A DNA stretch of 21,653 nt from a virus: positions 1-21,653 of IMG/VR virus record IMGVR_UViG_3300032285_001112, one strand, 5' to 3'. A model generated the notes under the pieces. The model was given only the letters and a program-made list of their open reading frames with translations. It did no database searches and was not told the DNA's origin. The translations under genes and the position numbers were made by a program. Positions 1 to 7,303 of the stretch are shown here, one piece after another; the first letter of the stretch is position 1; every line of letters starts with the position of its first letter.

Positions 1-1019
1 GGAGTTTGTGCCACTGCATTAGTTATACCACTAACAACTTCAGATTTTGCAATGTTTAATACATTTACATTTTTAAATGTATTGTATGTTGTACCTGCTG
101 CTTGAATAGCACCTAAAATATTTCCGTCTGCTAAAGCATTTATTGCTCCGCCGGCGCCGGCAACTAAACCACCTTGACCTAATATATTTGCATTTGACCC
201 GGGTCTAGCTATAGGGCTTAATGTTCTGTCGTAGTTAGTATCTGAACCAAATCCAGTAATAATATTATCAGGTGTTTTACCATCAATTGCACCTTCATTA
301 TATACTACTGTTTCATAATCTAATCCCATTTGCATTTCCATAGTACCATTGCCTTGATTATAATCGTATGTGTCATGGCTAAATTTTGTTATTATTGGAT
401 TAACTAAAGTATATGCTGCAAAATTATGTTGATTCAATCCAAATATAGTTATATTTTTGAAGAAAGGTATTTTAACTCCAGATGGATTTGAAGTTTCTCC
501 TACATAACCCCAATCATCATTTCCAGTAATAGAAGGCTGGTATTGAGTTCGTGTATTGTATGTAGCATCAGTTGCGCCGGATACTGGTTTTGCACCTCTT
601 GCACCTGCAAATACTACTTGCGGTTTTCTACCATCGGCGTAGTAATAGTTATAATATGTTTTCCACAATGATCTAATAGCATTACCGTTATCATCATGGA
701 AAGAAATATCTATTCCATCATATTTTATTTTTGTTTGTATAATACGTTTACGATTATATTGATTTAAAGTTACAGTATCAAATGTATAGCTAGGTAGTTT
801 TACTGTTTTTACCAGTACCCCATAGTTGAAGCTACTTGCATTTGGATATGCTTCGGGGTTTATATCAAAATACACATGAAATAAGAATTTAAACTTGGGT
901 GCATTTTGATATGAGTTGGGTCTAAATGTCTTACTAGCATGGGTGTAATCACGTAGGAAATCGCTGCCGAAAAATGTTCCGGCAGCGTCTTTTAGTAGGT
1001 TTTGAAAAAATCCAGCCAT
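1..1019 (-). CDS. Tail-tube-like protein, possible baseplate tube initiator (gp54/gp19 family), 3' end cut by window
   Basis: Reading back from the ATG at 1017-1019, the frame stays open for 339 codons to the left edge, so the C-terminus is missing. The N-terminal half has the layout of T4-type tube proteins: a FKFLFHVYFDIN strand (residues 43-54), VKTVKLPSYTF (70-80), LNQYNRKRIIQTKIKY (85-100), then ISFHDDNGN (105-113) and an aromatic WKTYYNYYYADG (119-130). The neighbouring gp19 has the same order of strands (RFRVNF, tkqVID, IPIYNS, IRDD). In T4, gp48 and gp54 are tube-like proteins that cap the baseplate and start tube polymerisation, so a gp54-type role is the best guess. A second tube or other tail protein is possible. 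The C-terminal part (from about 270) is Gly/Ala-rich. The start follows the gp19 stop by 24 bases with no clear Shine-Dalgarno. Confidence 0.6.
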   Translation of the reverse strand, partial: MAGFFQNLLKDAAGTFFGSDFLRDYTHASKTFRPNSYQNAPKFKFLFHVYFDINPEAYPNASSFNYGVLVKTVKLPSYTFDTVTLNQYNRKRIIQTKIKYDGIDISFHDDNGNAIRSLWKTYYNYYYADGRKPQVVFAGARGAKPVSGATDATYNTRTQYQPSITGNDDWGYVGETSNPSGVKIPFFKNITIFGLNQHNFAAYTLVNPIITKFSHDTYDYNQGNGTMEMQMGLDYETVVYNEGAIDGKTPDNIITGFGSDTNYDRTLSPIARPGSNANILGQGGLVAGAGGAINALADGNILGAIQAAGTTYNTFKNVNVLNIAKSEVVSGITNAVAQT

Positions 1020-1028
1020 AGTCTAGAT

Positions 1029-1036
1029 TTATTTAG
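1029..1036 (-). promoter_or_regulatory. Possible late promoter of the tube-like gene
   Basis: On the minus strand the octamer CTAAATAA lies 9 bases before the ATG at 1019. It resembles the T4 late element TATAAATA but fits less well than the copies upstream of gp19 or gp13. A start about 6 bases downstream would leave almost no leader. The gene could equally be read through from gp19. Confidence 0.3.
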
Positions 1037-1043
1037 CGTCTAA

Positions 1044-1676
1044 TTATAGTGAGCCGCCAATACCTGTAGCGATTGAACCAACTGTTCTTCCTATTGTAGC
1101 GCCTACACCAGAACCAATTGGAGCTTGAATTGCGTTATCATAACGTAATGTCAATGAAATTGTTACTGCTTCGTTTGTAGCATAGTTCAATGTATTGTAG
1201 TTAGCTGTCTGAATAAAGCAACCATATAATTCCCAAGTTTCTAATACGATAGGAGCAGCAGCACCGTTACCACCGTCTAATATTTCAATATTAGTTTGAA
1301 ACTTATAATCTTGACCAGTAGCTGCACTTGCTTGTTCAACAAAGTCCATTTGTTTCTGTAGTTGTTGACCAACTAATTTAGATACACTGTTTGAAGCATC
1401 ATCACGAATGTTGATTGCTAGTGTTTGCCAAGCATGTTTACCAGCCAAATACATTGTTGAGTTGTATATTGGGATAGTAATTTCTTGGAACTGTACTTGA
1501 GGTCTAGCGCAATCAATAACTTGTTTAGTTAATTCTACTGTGCTTGTGTTTGTTCCAAAATTCAAAAAGTTTACTCTGAATCTAAATTGTAGTTTTGGCA
1601 TTAATAAGCCCTGATTGCCACCGGCGTTATCAGATGCTACTGTCATGTTGAACAATGATTGTGAGGCTGTTGCCAT
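1044..1676 (-). CDS. 19: Tail tube protein gp19
   Basis: The 210-aa product matches T4-type gp19, the subunit that stacks in hexameric rings to form the inner tube through which DNA passes. Visible family features are LPKLQFRFRVNF-like residues near 26-37, CARPQVQFQEITIPIYNS (56-73), IRDDASNSV (90-98), the helix LVGQQLQKQMDFVEQA (101-116), and a C-terminal ELYGCFI...TISLTLRYDNAIQ segment (149-184). The Gly/Ile-rich tail after 185 is probably flexible. The ATG at 1676 is preceded by a strong AGGAGAAA Shine-Dalgarno (1683-1690) and a late-promoter octamer (1699-1706). The sheath gene lies just upstream, the usual 18-19 order. The length is slightly above that of T4 gp19, which is about 160 aa. 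Confidence 0.92.
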   Translation of the reverse strand: MATASQSLFNMTVASDNAGGNQGLLMPKLQFRFRVNFLNFGTNTSTVELTKQVIDCARPQVQFQEITIPIYNSTMYLAGKHAWQTLAINIRDDASNSVSKLVGQQLQKQMDFVEQASAATGQDYKFQTNIEILDGGNGAAAPIVLETWELYGCFIQTANYNTLNYATNEAVTISLTLRYDNAIQAPIGSGVGATIGRTVGSIATGIGGSL

Positions 1677-1698
1677 TTTATGTTTCTCCTGTTAATCT

Positions 1699-1706
1699 TA
1701 TTTATC
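1699..1706 (-). promoter_or_regulatory. Late promoter of gp19 (GATAAATA)
   Basis: The minus strand reads GATAAATA, one base from the T4 late consensus TATAAATA. By analogy with T4, transcription would start about 6 bases downstream, near 1693, just ahead of the AGGAGAAA ribosome-binding site. The same octamer precedes gp13, gp14, the 469-aa protein and the fibre. Confidence 0.7.
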
Positions 1707-1717
1707 TTAAATAAACA

Positions 1718-1739
1718 GATAACCCCTTGCGGGGTTATC
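1718..1739 (-). terminator. Terminator hairpin after the tail sheath gene
   Basis: A perfect 9-bp stem (GATAACCCC with GGGGTTATC) encloses a 4-base loop that reads GCAA on the minus strand, a stabilising GNRA tetraloop. It starts 9 bases after the sheath stop codon and is followed by TGTTTATTT, a poor U-tract. Partial termination, or protection of the sheath mRNA 3' end, is likely, so some read-through into gp19 is expected. Confidence 0.65.
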
Positions 1740-1747
1740 CTAGCTTA

Positions 1748-4700
1748 TTATAGTCCCTTAATCTCACCTGTGTTTAAAACACGAACCGGAACGTAAATGA
1801 ATTCAGCTGCCTTAACTGGTTCAAGTGCAACATCAACCCAAAGTTCATTTCTATCTATTCTAGCTGGTGTATTGTTACTTTCGTCACAAATTACCAAGTA
1901 GTCATAGATACCGCGTTTTGCCTTCAAATCAACCATCAATGTTTGAATAACACCTGCAATTTGATTACGTGTCAATGCATCGTTAGGTTCAAATACAAAC
2001 GGTCTTGCAGCTAATGTTAACTGTCTACGTACATACGCAATTAGTCGTGCAACGTTAGTTCTGTCTAATGCGCTAGAACTATTGAAACTTGTCTTGTTAC
2101 CGTAATTCAACAATCCAATTCCTGTGAAGAATACTAATGGATTAATGAAGTTGATATACAATACGTCACGTATACCAAGATTTGTTTTGGTAGTTACAAA
2201 CTCACCGGTTGTATTATCAATATAACCAATGTTAGTAGCATTGTCAATTAGACCACGGCGTGTACCTGCTGCTGCTAACCAAGGATAAGCGATAGTATCA
2301 TTTCTGATAAATGTACGTAGCATCATATGACTTGGTGGAACAGCAACTAAATTACCTGATAAATCACTTGTGATACCACTTGGATAGAACAAGCCTAAAT
2401 ATGTGTCACGGGTTACACAACCTGCTTCGCCTGTACTTGTTGCGCCTGCTGCATTGGTCGCCCATGCTTGAATTGCAGTAGCATTCGGAGGCAATCTCAT
2501 TGGTGTATCACCAATAATATAACCTGTATCACCGCGGTCATTGTTTAGTACAACCATGTTAGGTTGTGCTTCTGGATAACCAGGAGTAGCCATTAAGTTG
2601 AAGAAGTTATCTTCATCACGGATATCAGTATTAGTATCAATTACTGAACGTAGTGCTTTTACAACAACATTACGTTGTGCTTGACGGCCCATATATGGTG
2701 CTCCGTTACTTTGTAATCCACTAACACTTAACCAAGTAGATGTCATTTGTGGGTAGCTATCTGCGCCCGGGAAATTAATACCGTTAAAATAATTAGCTTT
2801 ATATTCCTTAACGTTATATCCTGAACGGCGTGTGTTGAATAACAACATACCAACTGGATACAATGATGGACTAGGAGCATCCAAATCTAAATAATCACTG
2901 GTTAACAAACTTGTAATACTTGGGATAGGATCATCAATAACGTTTGTATCACCATTTGTTGCCCAACGTGCATCAGCAAATACTACACCTTTACTGCTTG
3001 TTTGATCAGCATTGTCAATTAAGACCCACATGTCTGTCATGCTTGCTGAATCATATTGCCAACGACTGATAACTGGATATCCATCCAATGCCATTTGTTC
3101 TGTGTCAATCCACAGATCACCATATGCTAATGCTGTTGTACCATCACTTTGTGTTGTTGGTTCAGTAGCAGAAATTATAGGCCCAGTTGCATTTGTTTCA
3201 TTCATAGCTGAATATGCAGGGAAGCCTGATGAATCATATCCTGTATTTTTATATCCAACCCAACCAGTTGAAGTATTTACCATGATATCAGCTTGATCAA
3301 CTACACTCCAATACCAAGGCGTGTTATTAGCTGGAGCAGCTACTGGTGCACCTTGATTTGCAGTGAATTGTAATGCAGTCCAATTACTGATTTGTGTGTT
3401 ATAAGGTGTGACACAAAATCCAGATGCAATTGCCACTCCAGTTACTGTACCACCACCGCCAACAGAAACAACTTTTAATACAAGATCATTAGCTGTAGTA
3501 GCACCACCTAGTAGGTTACCAGCAACAGTTATTGTATCACCTAAAACATAATCTGAACCACCTGCACTAGTGCCATTACCAGTTAAAGCATATGTACCAT
3601 TACCTTCAATAGTAACACTTACTTGTAAACCTGTGCCTGAACCACCGGTTGTAGCTATATTGGTAAACGCCAATGAAACTTCAGGTCCATATTTAACAAA
3701 AGTAGTAGTAAAAGGAGTAAATCCAACCTGTGATAAAATATTAGAACTAAATCCTTTGTTTGCACCTGTTGTTTGAATAATATCATTCATTACAATTTCT
3801 CCACCTTCTGTGTGAATCAATTGAACAGCTCCGTCAGTAGTTACTAATGCAGAAGTATAATCAATACCTGCTGCTTGCCATGCAGTTACAAACTGAGTAG
3901 GAGTACAATTATCAGGGATAGTAACTTGATATACACTTGATAAACTACTGCTATTTGGTATACTGGTTTGTACATATAATATTGCACTTCCTAAACTATA
4001 ACCTAAATTTATAACAAAATCTGAATTATCACTTGTAGCAGTAGTTGGGCCTAAAGCCGCTCTACCCCATAAGTAAGTAGGACTAGCTACGTTGATCCAT
4101 TGAGAATCATAATCGTACTGACCATACACAGTTCCTACTGGTATTGCTTGTCCACCAGAGGTATCTATACCGGAAGTAGCTGACCAATCTTCTGTTGCCA
4201 AAGTAACGTTTTTTGCTACCCAAGCTGCTGTAGTAGCATTGTATTCTGATACAACAGGATTTATTCCTGACCCACCGCCCACTTTAATCCATACTGAACC
4301 AGTTGGGTGCGGATATTGTTGACTACTAGACCACAATGGCTGTTCAGCAGGTGTACCATATGTAGCTTGTGGCTGATAATAATATCCAGCTGTTATACCC
4401 ATAGATGTTAATGCTGATCCTGTACCATTTGTAATACGTAAATAATTAGTACCAGTACTAGATGGTTGTGATGAATATAAACATAACTTACCTGAAACTA
4501 CACCGGCTGTAAGACTTCTAACACCCAATGCATTAATTGATGCTGCAACACCTGCTACTGTATTATCCGGGCTTGCAGGAACTTCAACAGATGTTGTCCA
4601 GTTACCATTCACACTAATATTAAATGAATTTCCACCAATTAATGTAGGATTAGATACAGTACCTTGTACAGTTGGCCATTGTCTTTGCCATTGAATACTA

Positions 4701-5344
4701 CCAAGTTGCAACCATGTATTGTTTGAACCTTTGTAAAACATTTGATTTGTTATACCATCATCTGCTATAATAGTAGCATTGATAGCATAATCACCAATGT
4801 TTCCGATACTTTGAATAGGTTGACCACCACCTGTTAAATATGCAGCATCTGTAATAACTATAGGAAGTTTATTAGTAAATGCACCTGTAGTTGCATTAAA
4901 CTCATATAAACCCCAAGTAGAGTTGGTAGTATCTAACCAATATGCACCTGCTGCAGGGGCACCTGATGGGCGTCCAACTGAACCTACGTATGCAGCTAAA
5001 TTAATATCAGCACGTAACGTGTAGCAACGATTTGTTACACCTAACAATGAGTAAGCTGCTAATAAACCATATTCATTCAATTCATAACCCTGGATTGGTG
5101 TTCCAGCAGTTGTTGTATAGAAGAATGGTACGCCATAAAAATCTGCCAAATCTTTTTGACTTGTCATTTGATATAACTTGCCTGCATTTGCAGCAGTAGT
5201 ACCTGGAGCAACGCCTGTACCAGAAGGATTAGCCTTGTTCTGTGCTGTTGCGAAAATTACTAGCGGGACGGTGCCGCCTGGGGCTGGTAAATATTGACTC
5301 TGATCAATAATCGTTACTTCTACGCCGGGTGATGTTAATGCCAT
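1748..5344 (-). CDS. 18: Tail sheath protein gp18, greatly enlarged
   Basis: The 1198-aa product forms the contractile sheath around the tail tube. The N-terminus (MALTSPGVEVTIIDQS; then LADFYG and ELNEYGLLAAYSLLG to about 102) and the C-terminal block (about 880-1198, with YPWLAAAGTRRGLID at 1020-1034, NFINPLVFFTGIGLLNYGNKT at 1065-1085 and NELWVDVALEPVKAAEFIYV at 1166-1185) are those of T4-like sheaths, which bring the ends together to make the core fold. T4 gp18 is 659 aa, so about 500 residues are extra. They lie mainly at about 120-870 and are rich in Gly, Thr and Asn. They carry recurrent short units of the type G-x-W...Y-x-[FY]-[ND]...W (near 133-155, 348-376, 402-427, 741-775). The start is fixed by an AAAGGAAAA ribosome-binding site 7 bases upstream. 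A late octamer lies at 5398-5405. Confidence 0.93.
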   Translation of the reverse strand: MALTSPGVEVTIIDQSQYLPAPGGTVPLVIFATAQNKANPSGTGVAPGTTAANAGKLYQMTSQKDLADFYGVPFFYTTTAGTPIQGYELNEYGLLAAYSLLGVTNRCYTLRADINLAAYVGSVGRPSGAPAAGAYWLDTTNSTWGLYEFNATTGAFTNKLPIVITDAAYLTGGGQPIQSIGNIGDYAINATIIADDGITNQMFYKGSNNTWLQLGSIQWQRQWPTVQGTVSNPTLIGGNSFNISVNGNWTTSVEVPASPDNTVAGVAASINALGVRSLTAGVVSGKLCLYSSQPSSTGTNYLRITNGTGSALTSMGITAGYYYQPQATYGTPAEQPLWSSSQQYPHPTGSVWIKVGGGSGINPVVSEYNATTAAWVAKNVTLATEDWSATSGIDTSGGQAIPVGTVYGQYDYDSQWINVASPTYLWGRAALGPTTATSDNSDFVINLGYSLGSAILYVQTSIPNSSSLSSVYQVTIPDNCTPTQFVTAWQAAGIDYTSALVTTDGAVQLIHTEGGEIVMNDIIQTTGANKGFSSNILSQVGFTPFTTTFVKYGPEVSLAFTNIATTGGSGTGLQVSVTIEGNGTYALTGNGTSAGGSDYVLGDTITVAGNLLGGATTANDLVLKVVSVGGGGTVTGVAIASGFCVTPYNTQISNWTALQFTANQGAPVAAPANNTPWYWSVVDQADIMVNTSTGWVGYKNTGYDSSGFPAYSAMNETNATGPIISATEPTTQSDGTTALAYGDLWIDTEQMALDGYPVISRWQYDSASMTDMWVLIDNADQTSSKGVVFADARWATNGDTNVIDDPIPSITSLLTSDYLDLDAPSPSLYPVGMLLFNTRRSGYNVKEYKANYFNGINFPGADSYPQMTSTWLSVSGLQSNGAPYMGRQAQRNVVVKALRSVIDTNTDIRDEDNFFNLMATPGYPEAQPNMVVLNNDRGDTGYIIGDTPMRLPPNATAIQAWATNAAGATSTGEAGCVTRDTYLGLFYPSGITSDLSGNLVAVPPSHMMLRTFIRNDTIAYPWLAAAGTRRGLIDNATNIGYIDNTTGEFVTTKTNLGIRDVLYINFINPLVFFTGIGLLNYGNKTSFNSSSALDRTNVARLIAYVRRQLTLAARPFVFEPNDALTRNQIAGVIQTLMVDLKAKRGIYDYLVICDESNNTPARIDRNELWVDVALEPVKAAEFIYVPVRVLNTGEIKGL

Positions 5345-5397
5345 TTTATTTTTCCTTTATGTAAAATTTTGAGGTTTACTACCTGATTGCATACTAT

Positions 5398-5405
5398 TAT
5401 TTATG
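5398..5405 (-). promoter_or_regulatory. Late promoter of gp18 (CATAAATA)
   Basis: The minus strand reads CATAAATA about 53 bases before the sheath ATG. It differs from the T4 late consensus only at the first base. The predicted start is near 5392, leaving a leader of nearly 50 bases that ends in the AAAGGAAAA ribosome-binding site. Confidence 0.6.
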
Positions 5406-5421
5406 AATAAATTGAAAAAAG

Positions 5422-5454
5422 ACGGTATTACCGTACCTTTAAAGGTTTTAAAAC
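5422..5454. repeat. Three abutting palindromes upstream of the HNH-like gene
   Basis: Three short dyads run together just before the plus-strand gene at 5465: ACGGTA-T-TACCGT (5422-5434), the perfect palindrome ACCTTTAAAGGT (5435-5446) and the perfect palindrome GTTTTAAAAC (5445-5454). They may be operator sites for a dimeric regulator, or RNA structure in the leader. Their position in the divergent gap between gp18 and this gene fits either. No promoter hexamers stand out. Confidence 0.4.
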
Positions 5455-5464
5455 TAAATACAAC

Positions 5465-5818
5465 ATGCTTCTACAACGTCCTATATGTAAGAAATGTAAT
5501 AAAAATTATGCCGCCGTAAATTATAAGCGGAAAGATATTACATACTATAGAAGTATATGTGATGAATGTGGTAGGAAAAAAGCGAAACAAAAGCCTCGCA
5601 AAGCTAATTGGACTACCAGTGGATATAAGAAAAAAGCCACATGTGATTTATGTGGCTTTAAAAGTTTATTCCCTACACAGATAACTGTGTTTCACATTGA
5701 CGGGAACTTAGAACATATAGAACATACTAATCTACGCAGTATATGTCTAAACTGTGTAGAAGTAGTTAAGAAAAAAGATGTTACTTGGCGTCGGGGTGAT
5801 CTTGAGATTGACTACTAA
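5465..5818 (+). CDS. Small zinc-binding protein with HNH-like C-terminal half
   Basis: The 117-aa basic protein has four CxxC pairs: C8/C11, C32/C35, C60/C63 and C94/C97. The first two pairs can form one zinc knuckle. The last two frame a segment with H77-I-D-G-N81 and N89-L, the layout of HNH nucleases (CxxC, H-x-D-G-N, NL, CxxC). The usual second catalytic His after the last CxxC is not evident, because the sequence continues CLNCVEVV. It may be a degenerate or non-catalytic relative. Free-standing HNH genes in phages are often mobile, which fits its lone plus-strand position between minus-strand genes. Its 3' end overlaps the end of the dNMP kinase gene by 38 bases. No good Shine-Dalgarno precedes the ATG. 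Confidence 0.75.
   Translation: MLLQRPICKKCNKNYAAVNYKRKDITYYRSICDECGRKKAKQKPRKANWTTSGYKKKATCDLCGFKSLFPTQITVFHIDGNLEHIEHTNLRSICLNCVEVVKKKDVTWRRGDLEIDY
5630..5659 (-). terminator. Terminator for the dNMP kinase transcript, inside the opposite-strand HNH-like gene
   Basis: On the minus strand a perfect 10-bp stem (AAAGCCACAT with ATGTGGCTTT, 7-base loop) runs directly into six Ts (5630-5635), the classic intrinsic terminator form. It lies about 120 bases past the dNMP kinase stop codon. On the plus strand it sits in codons for residues 56-65 of the HNH-like protein, covering C60 and C63. Confidence 0.75.
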
Positions 5819-6440
5819 TTATCTTATACATAGTATTGTGCAATTCGTCAATGGTATCGTTATTCTCTACCATATAGTCATAGTCTAACCCAACACTACT
5901 ATATTCACTAGCATGAATTTTTAGTTTGTCTAACCTGCTCTTGCTTAGTGCCCAAGTTGTGTTACCATTTGGACCTCTGTTGAAAGACACTGCCGAATCA
6001 TACCACTCAGGATCAGGACCTCGTTTTACCCTGATAGCTATACCACCTATATTTCTAATAGCATTTACTTCATTGGCAAATCTACAATCAGTAATTACAA
6101 TATCTTCACTAGAGTTTAATAACTTATGTTCTACGCTTGCAACCCAAATATCATTATGAAAGTGATTGCGAAAAACATCAGTTCCCCAATGTTGTAGTAT
6201 CCAGCGTGGGGTAATTTCCATACCCAAACGATTACTCCACCATTCATCTTTCTTCTCTCGCCATGCTCGGCTAGCTTTTGTTGTGCCTTCTAAGTATTCT
6301 CGGTTCCAACCAAAAACTGCGGCTACAGCATCTTTCAGACTAGCTGCAAAACTGATTCGTTTAAACCCGTGATATGTAGTAAGATAGTCGGCAATAGTGT
6401 CTTTGCCTGACCCGATTAGACCGGTGATTCCGATAATCAT
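5781..6440 (-). CDS. 1: Deoxynucleoside monophosphate kinase (T4 gp1-like)
   Basis: The 219-aa product should phosphorylate dNMPs to dNDPs with ATP, feeding phage DNA synthesis. It starts MIIGITGLIGSGKDTIADYL, a P-loop (G7-x4-G12-K13-D-T) of the GKDT type found in T4 gp1. Further features are the early SFAASLKDAV helix, LQHWGTDVFRNHF (mid-protein), which parallels LMQALGTDLIVNNF in T4, and IVITDCRFANEVNAI, matching the D-x-R region of the family. The frame is open for 16 more residues upstream, but the ATG at 6440 is preferred because the P-loop strand begins there and an AGGAG lies 11 bases ahead. That AGGAG is part of a hairpin (6451-6481). The C-terminus overlaps the HNH-like gene tail to tail. 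Confidence 0.88.
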   Translation of the reverse strand: MIIGITGLIGSGKDTIADYLTTYHGFKRISFAASLKDAVAAVFGWNREYLEGTTKASRAWREKKDEWWSNRLGMEITPRWILQHWGTDVFRNHFHNDIWVASVEHKLLNSSEDIVITDCRFANEVNAIRNIGGIAIRVKRGPDPEWYDSAVSFNRGPNGNTTWALSKSRLDKLKIHASEYSSVGLDYDYMVENNDTIDELHNTMYKIISSQSQDHPDAK

Positions 6441-6450
6441 ATATAAAAAT

Positions 6451-6481
6451 GCTCCTATAGTACTTATTATACTACAGGAGC
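6451..6481 (-). promoter_or_regulatory. Hairpin: gp13 terminator that also covers the dNMP kinase ribosome-binding site
   Basis: The arms GCTCCTRTAGTA/TACTAYAGGAGC (12 bp, one mismatch at 6457 against 6475) enclose a 7-base loop. On the minus strand the second arm is followed by ATTTTTATAT, so it can end the gp13 transcript 23 bases after the gp13 stop. The same arm contains AGGAG, the only Shine-Dalgarno for dNMP kinase. A TATAAT hexamer (6466-6471) spans the loop and the first arm. No good -35 lies 17 bases before it (TTTATT). Confidence 0.6.
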
Positions 6482-6503
6482 AATACAAAATAAACTGATT
6501 AGG

Positions 6504-7301
6504 TTAGCCTTGTACCCATGTCAATGGCTGGCTGTAATCAACATACTTCTTCAATTCTTCAATTAGTAGTTCCATTGCAGCCTTACCTTCTGCTTTCATA
6601 GCAGTGCCATTCAGTGTTGTGCCTCCACCTGGACCTGCGATAGTACCAAATTTCTCACGGGCTTCACCTATCATAATCTTTAGTTGTGCTAAAATAAAGT
6701 CACCAATCCAAACACCAGCGCCCGGGTCTTGCAATAGTATTTCTTCTGTCTTTTGCACATCAGCCCATATCAATACACGCTCACCGGAACCTTTTGGGTC
6801 ACGAACAATACGCAATACTTTGGACACTGGGTTGAATGTGTAGGTTACATAACCGCCGAACATACGTGCTGCTAACTCAACATAACCAGCATAGAAGTCG
6901 TATGTTGCCATACCACCTGCATAATTATAGTTCAACAAGTATGTGTTTAGAATAGCACTACTGAACGGATCAAAACTGCTGCTTGATGGGCCAGTTTCTA
7001 ACCCAATCGTTCTACGGAAAATACTACGCACATTGATAAACTCAGCAGGAAGAGTGTATGTATCTACATTCTTCTCAATAGTCATTAGAATATATGATTC
7101 TTCCGTAGCAGCTTGTGCCCGTTGACGATAGACCTTGATAGCGTAGTTATACGCTGCCTGATAATGTTGAGGGTCCAATTCAATATCAATCATCCCGTCA
7201 CCAAGACGATACCTAAGATTATTGAATAATGCCTCTTTTAACTCATCTAGTGTTAGACCAGTTGGTGTAGAAAGAATAGAAGCGGTTGGGTATGTTGACA
7301 T
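6504..7301 (-). CDS. 13: Neck protein gp13 (head completion)
   Basis: The 265-aa product matches gp13 of environmental T4-like phages, a neck protein that joins gp14 at the portal to complete the head and accept the tail. Recognised stretches are AIKVYRQRAQAATEESYILM (54-73), DTYTLPAEFINVRSIFRR (80-97), DPFSSAILNTYLLN (111-124), MATYDFYAGYVELAARMFGG (131-150), RIVRDPKGSGERVLIWA (164-180) and IGEAREKFGTIAGPGGGTTLNG (211-232). T4 gp13 is slightly longer, about 309 aa. Its partner genes 14 and 15 lie on the other strand from 9430, so the usual 13-14-15 run is broken. Translation is probably controlled by the hairpin at 7304-7339. A terminator-like hairpin follows at 6451-6481. Confidence 0.85.
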   Translation of the reverse strand: MSTYPTASILSTPTGLTLDELKEALFNNLRYRLGDGMIDIELDPQHYQAAYNYAIKVYRQRAQAATEESYILMTIEKNVDTYTLPAEFINVRSIFRRTIGLETGPSSSSFDPFSSAILNTYLLNYNYAGGMATYDFYAGYVELAARMFGGYVTYTFNPVSKVLRIVRDPKGSGERVLIWADVQKTEEILLQDPGAGVWIGDFILAQLKIMIGEAREKFGTIAGPGGGTTLNGTAMKAEGKAAMELLIEELKKYVDYSQPLTWVQG

Positions 7302-7303
7302 AA

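Noticed and set aside
3012-3776. Plus-strand open frames inside the sheath gene
   Set aside because: They are shadows of the well-supported minus-strand sheath and show no motif or ribosome-binding site.
6441-6488. 16 extra residues before the dNMP kinase P-loop
   Set aside because: The Cys/Ser-rich extension is encoded by the terminator hairpin. The ATG at 6440 begins the family fold.
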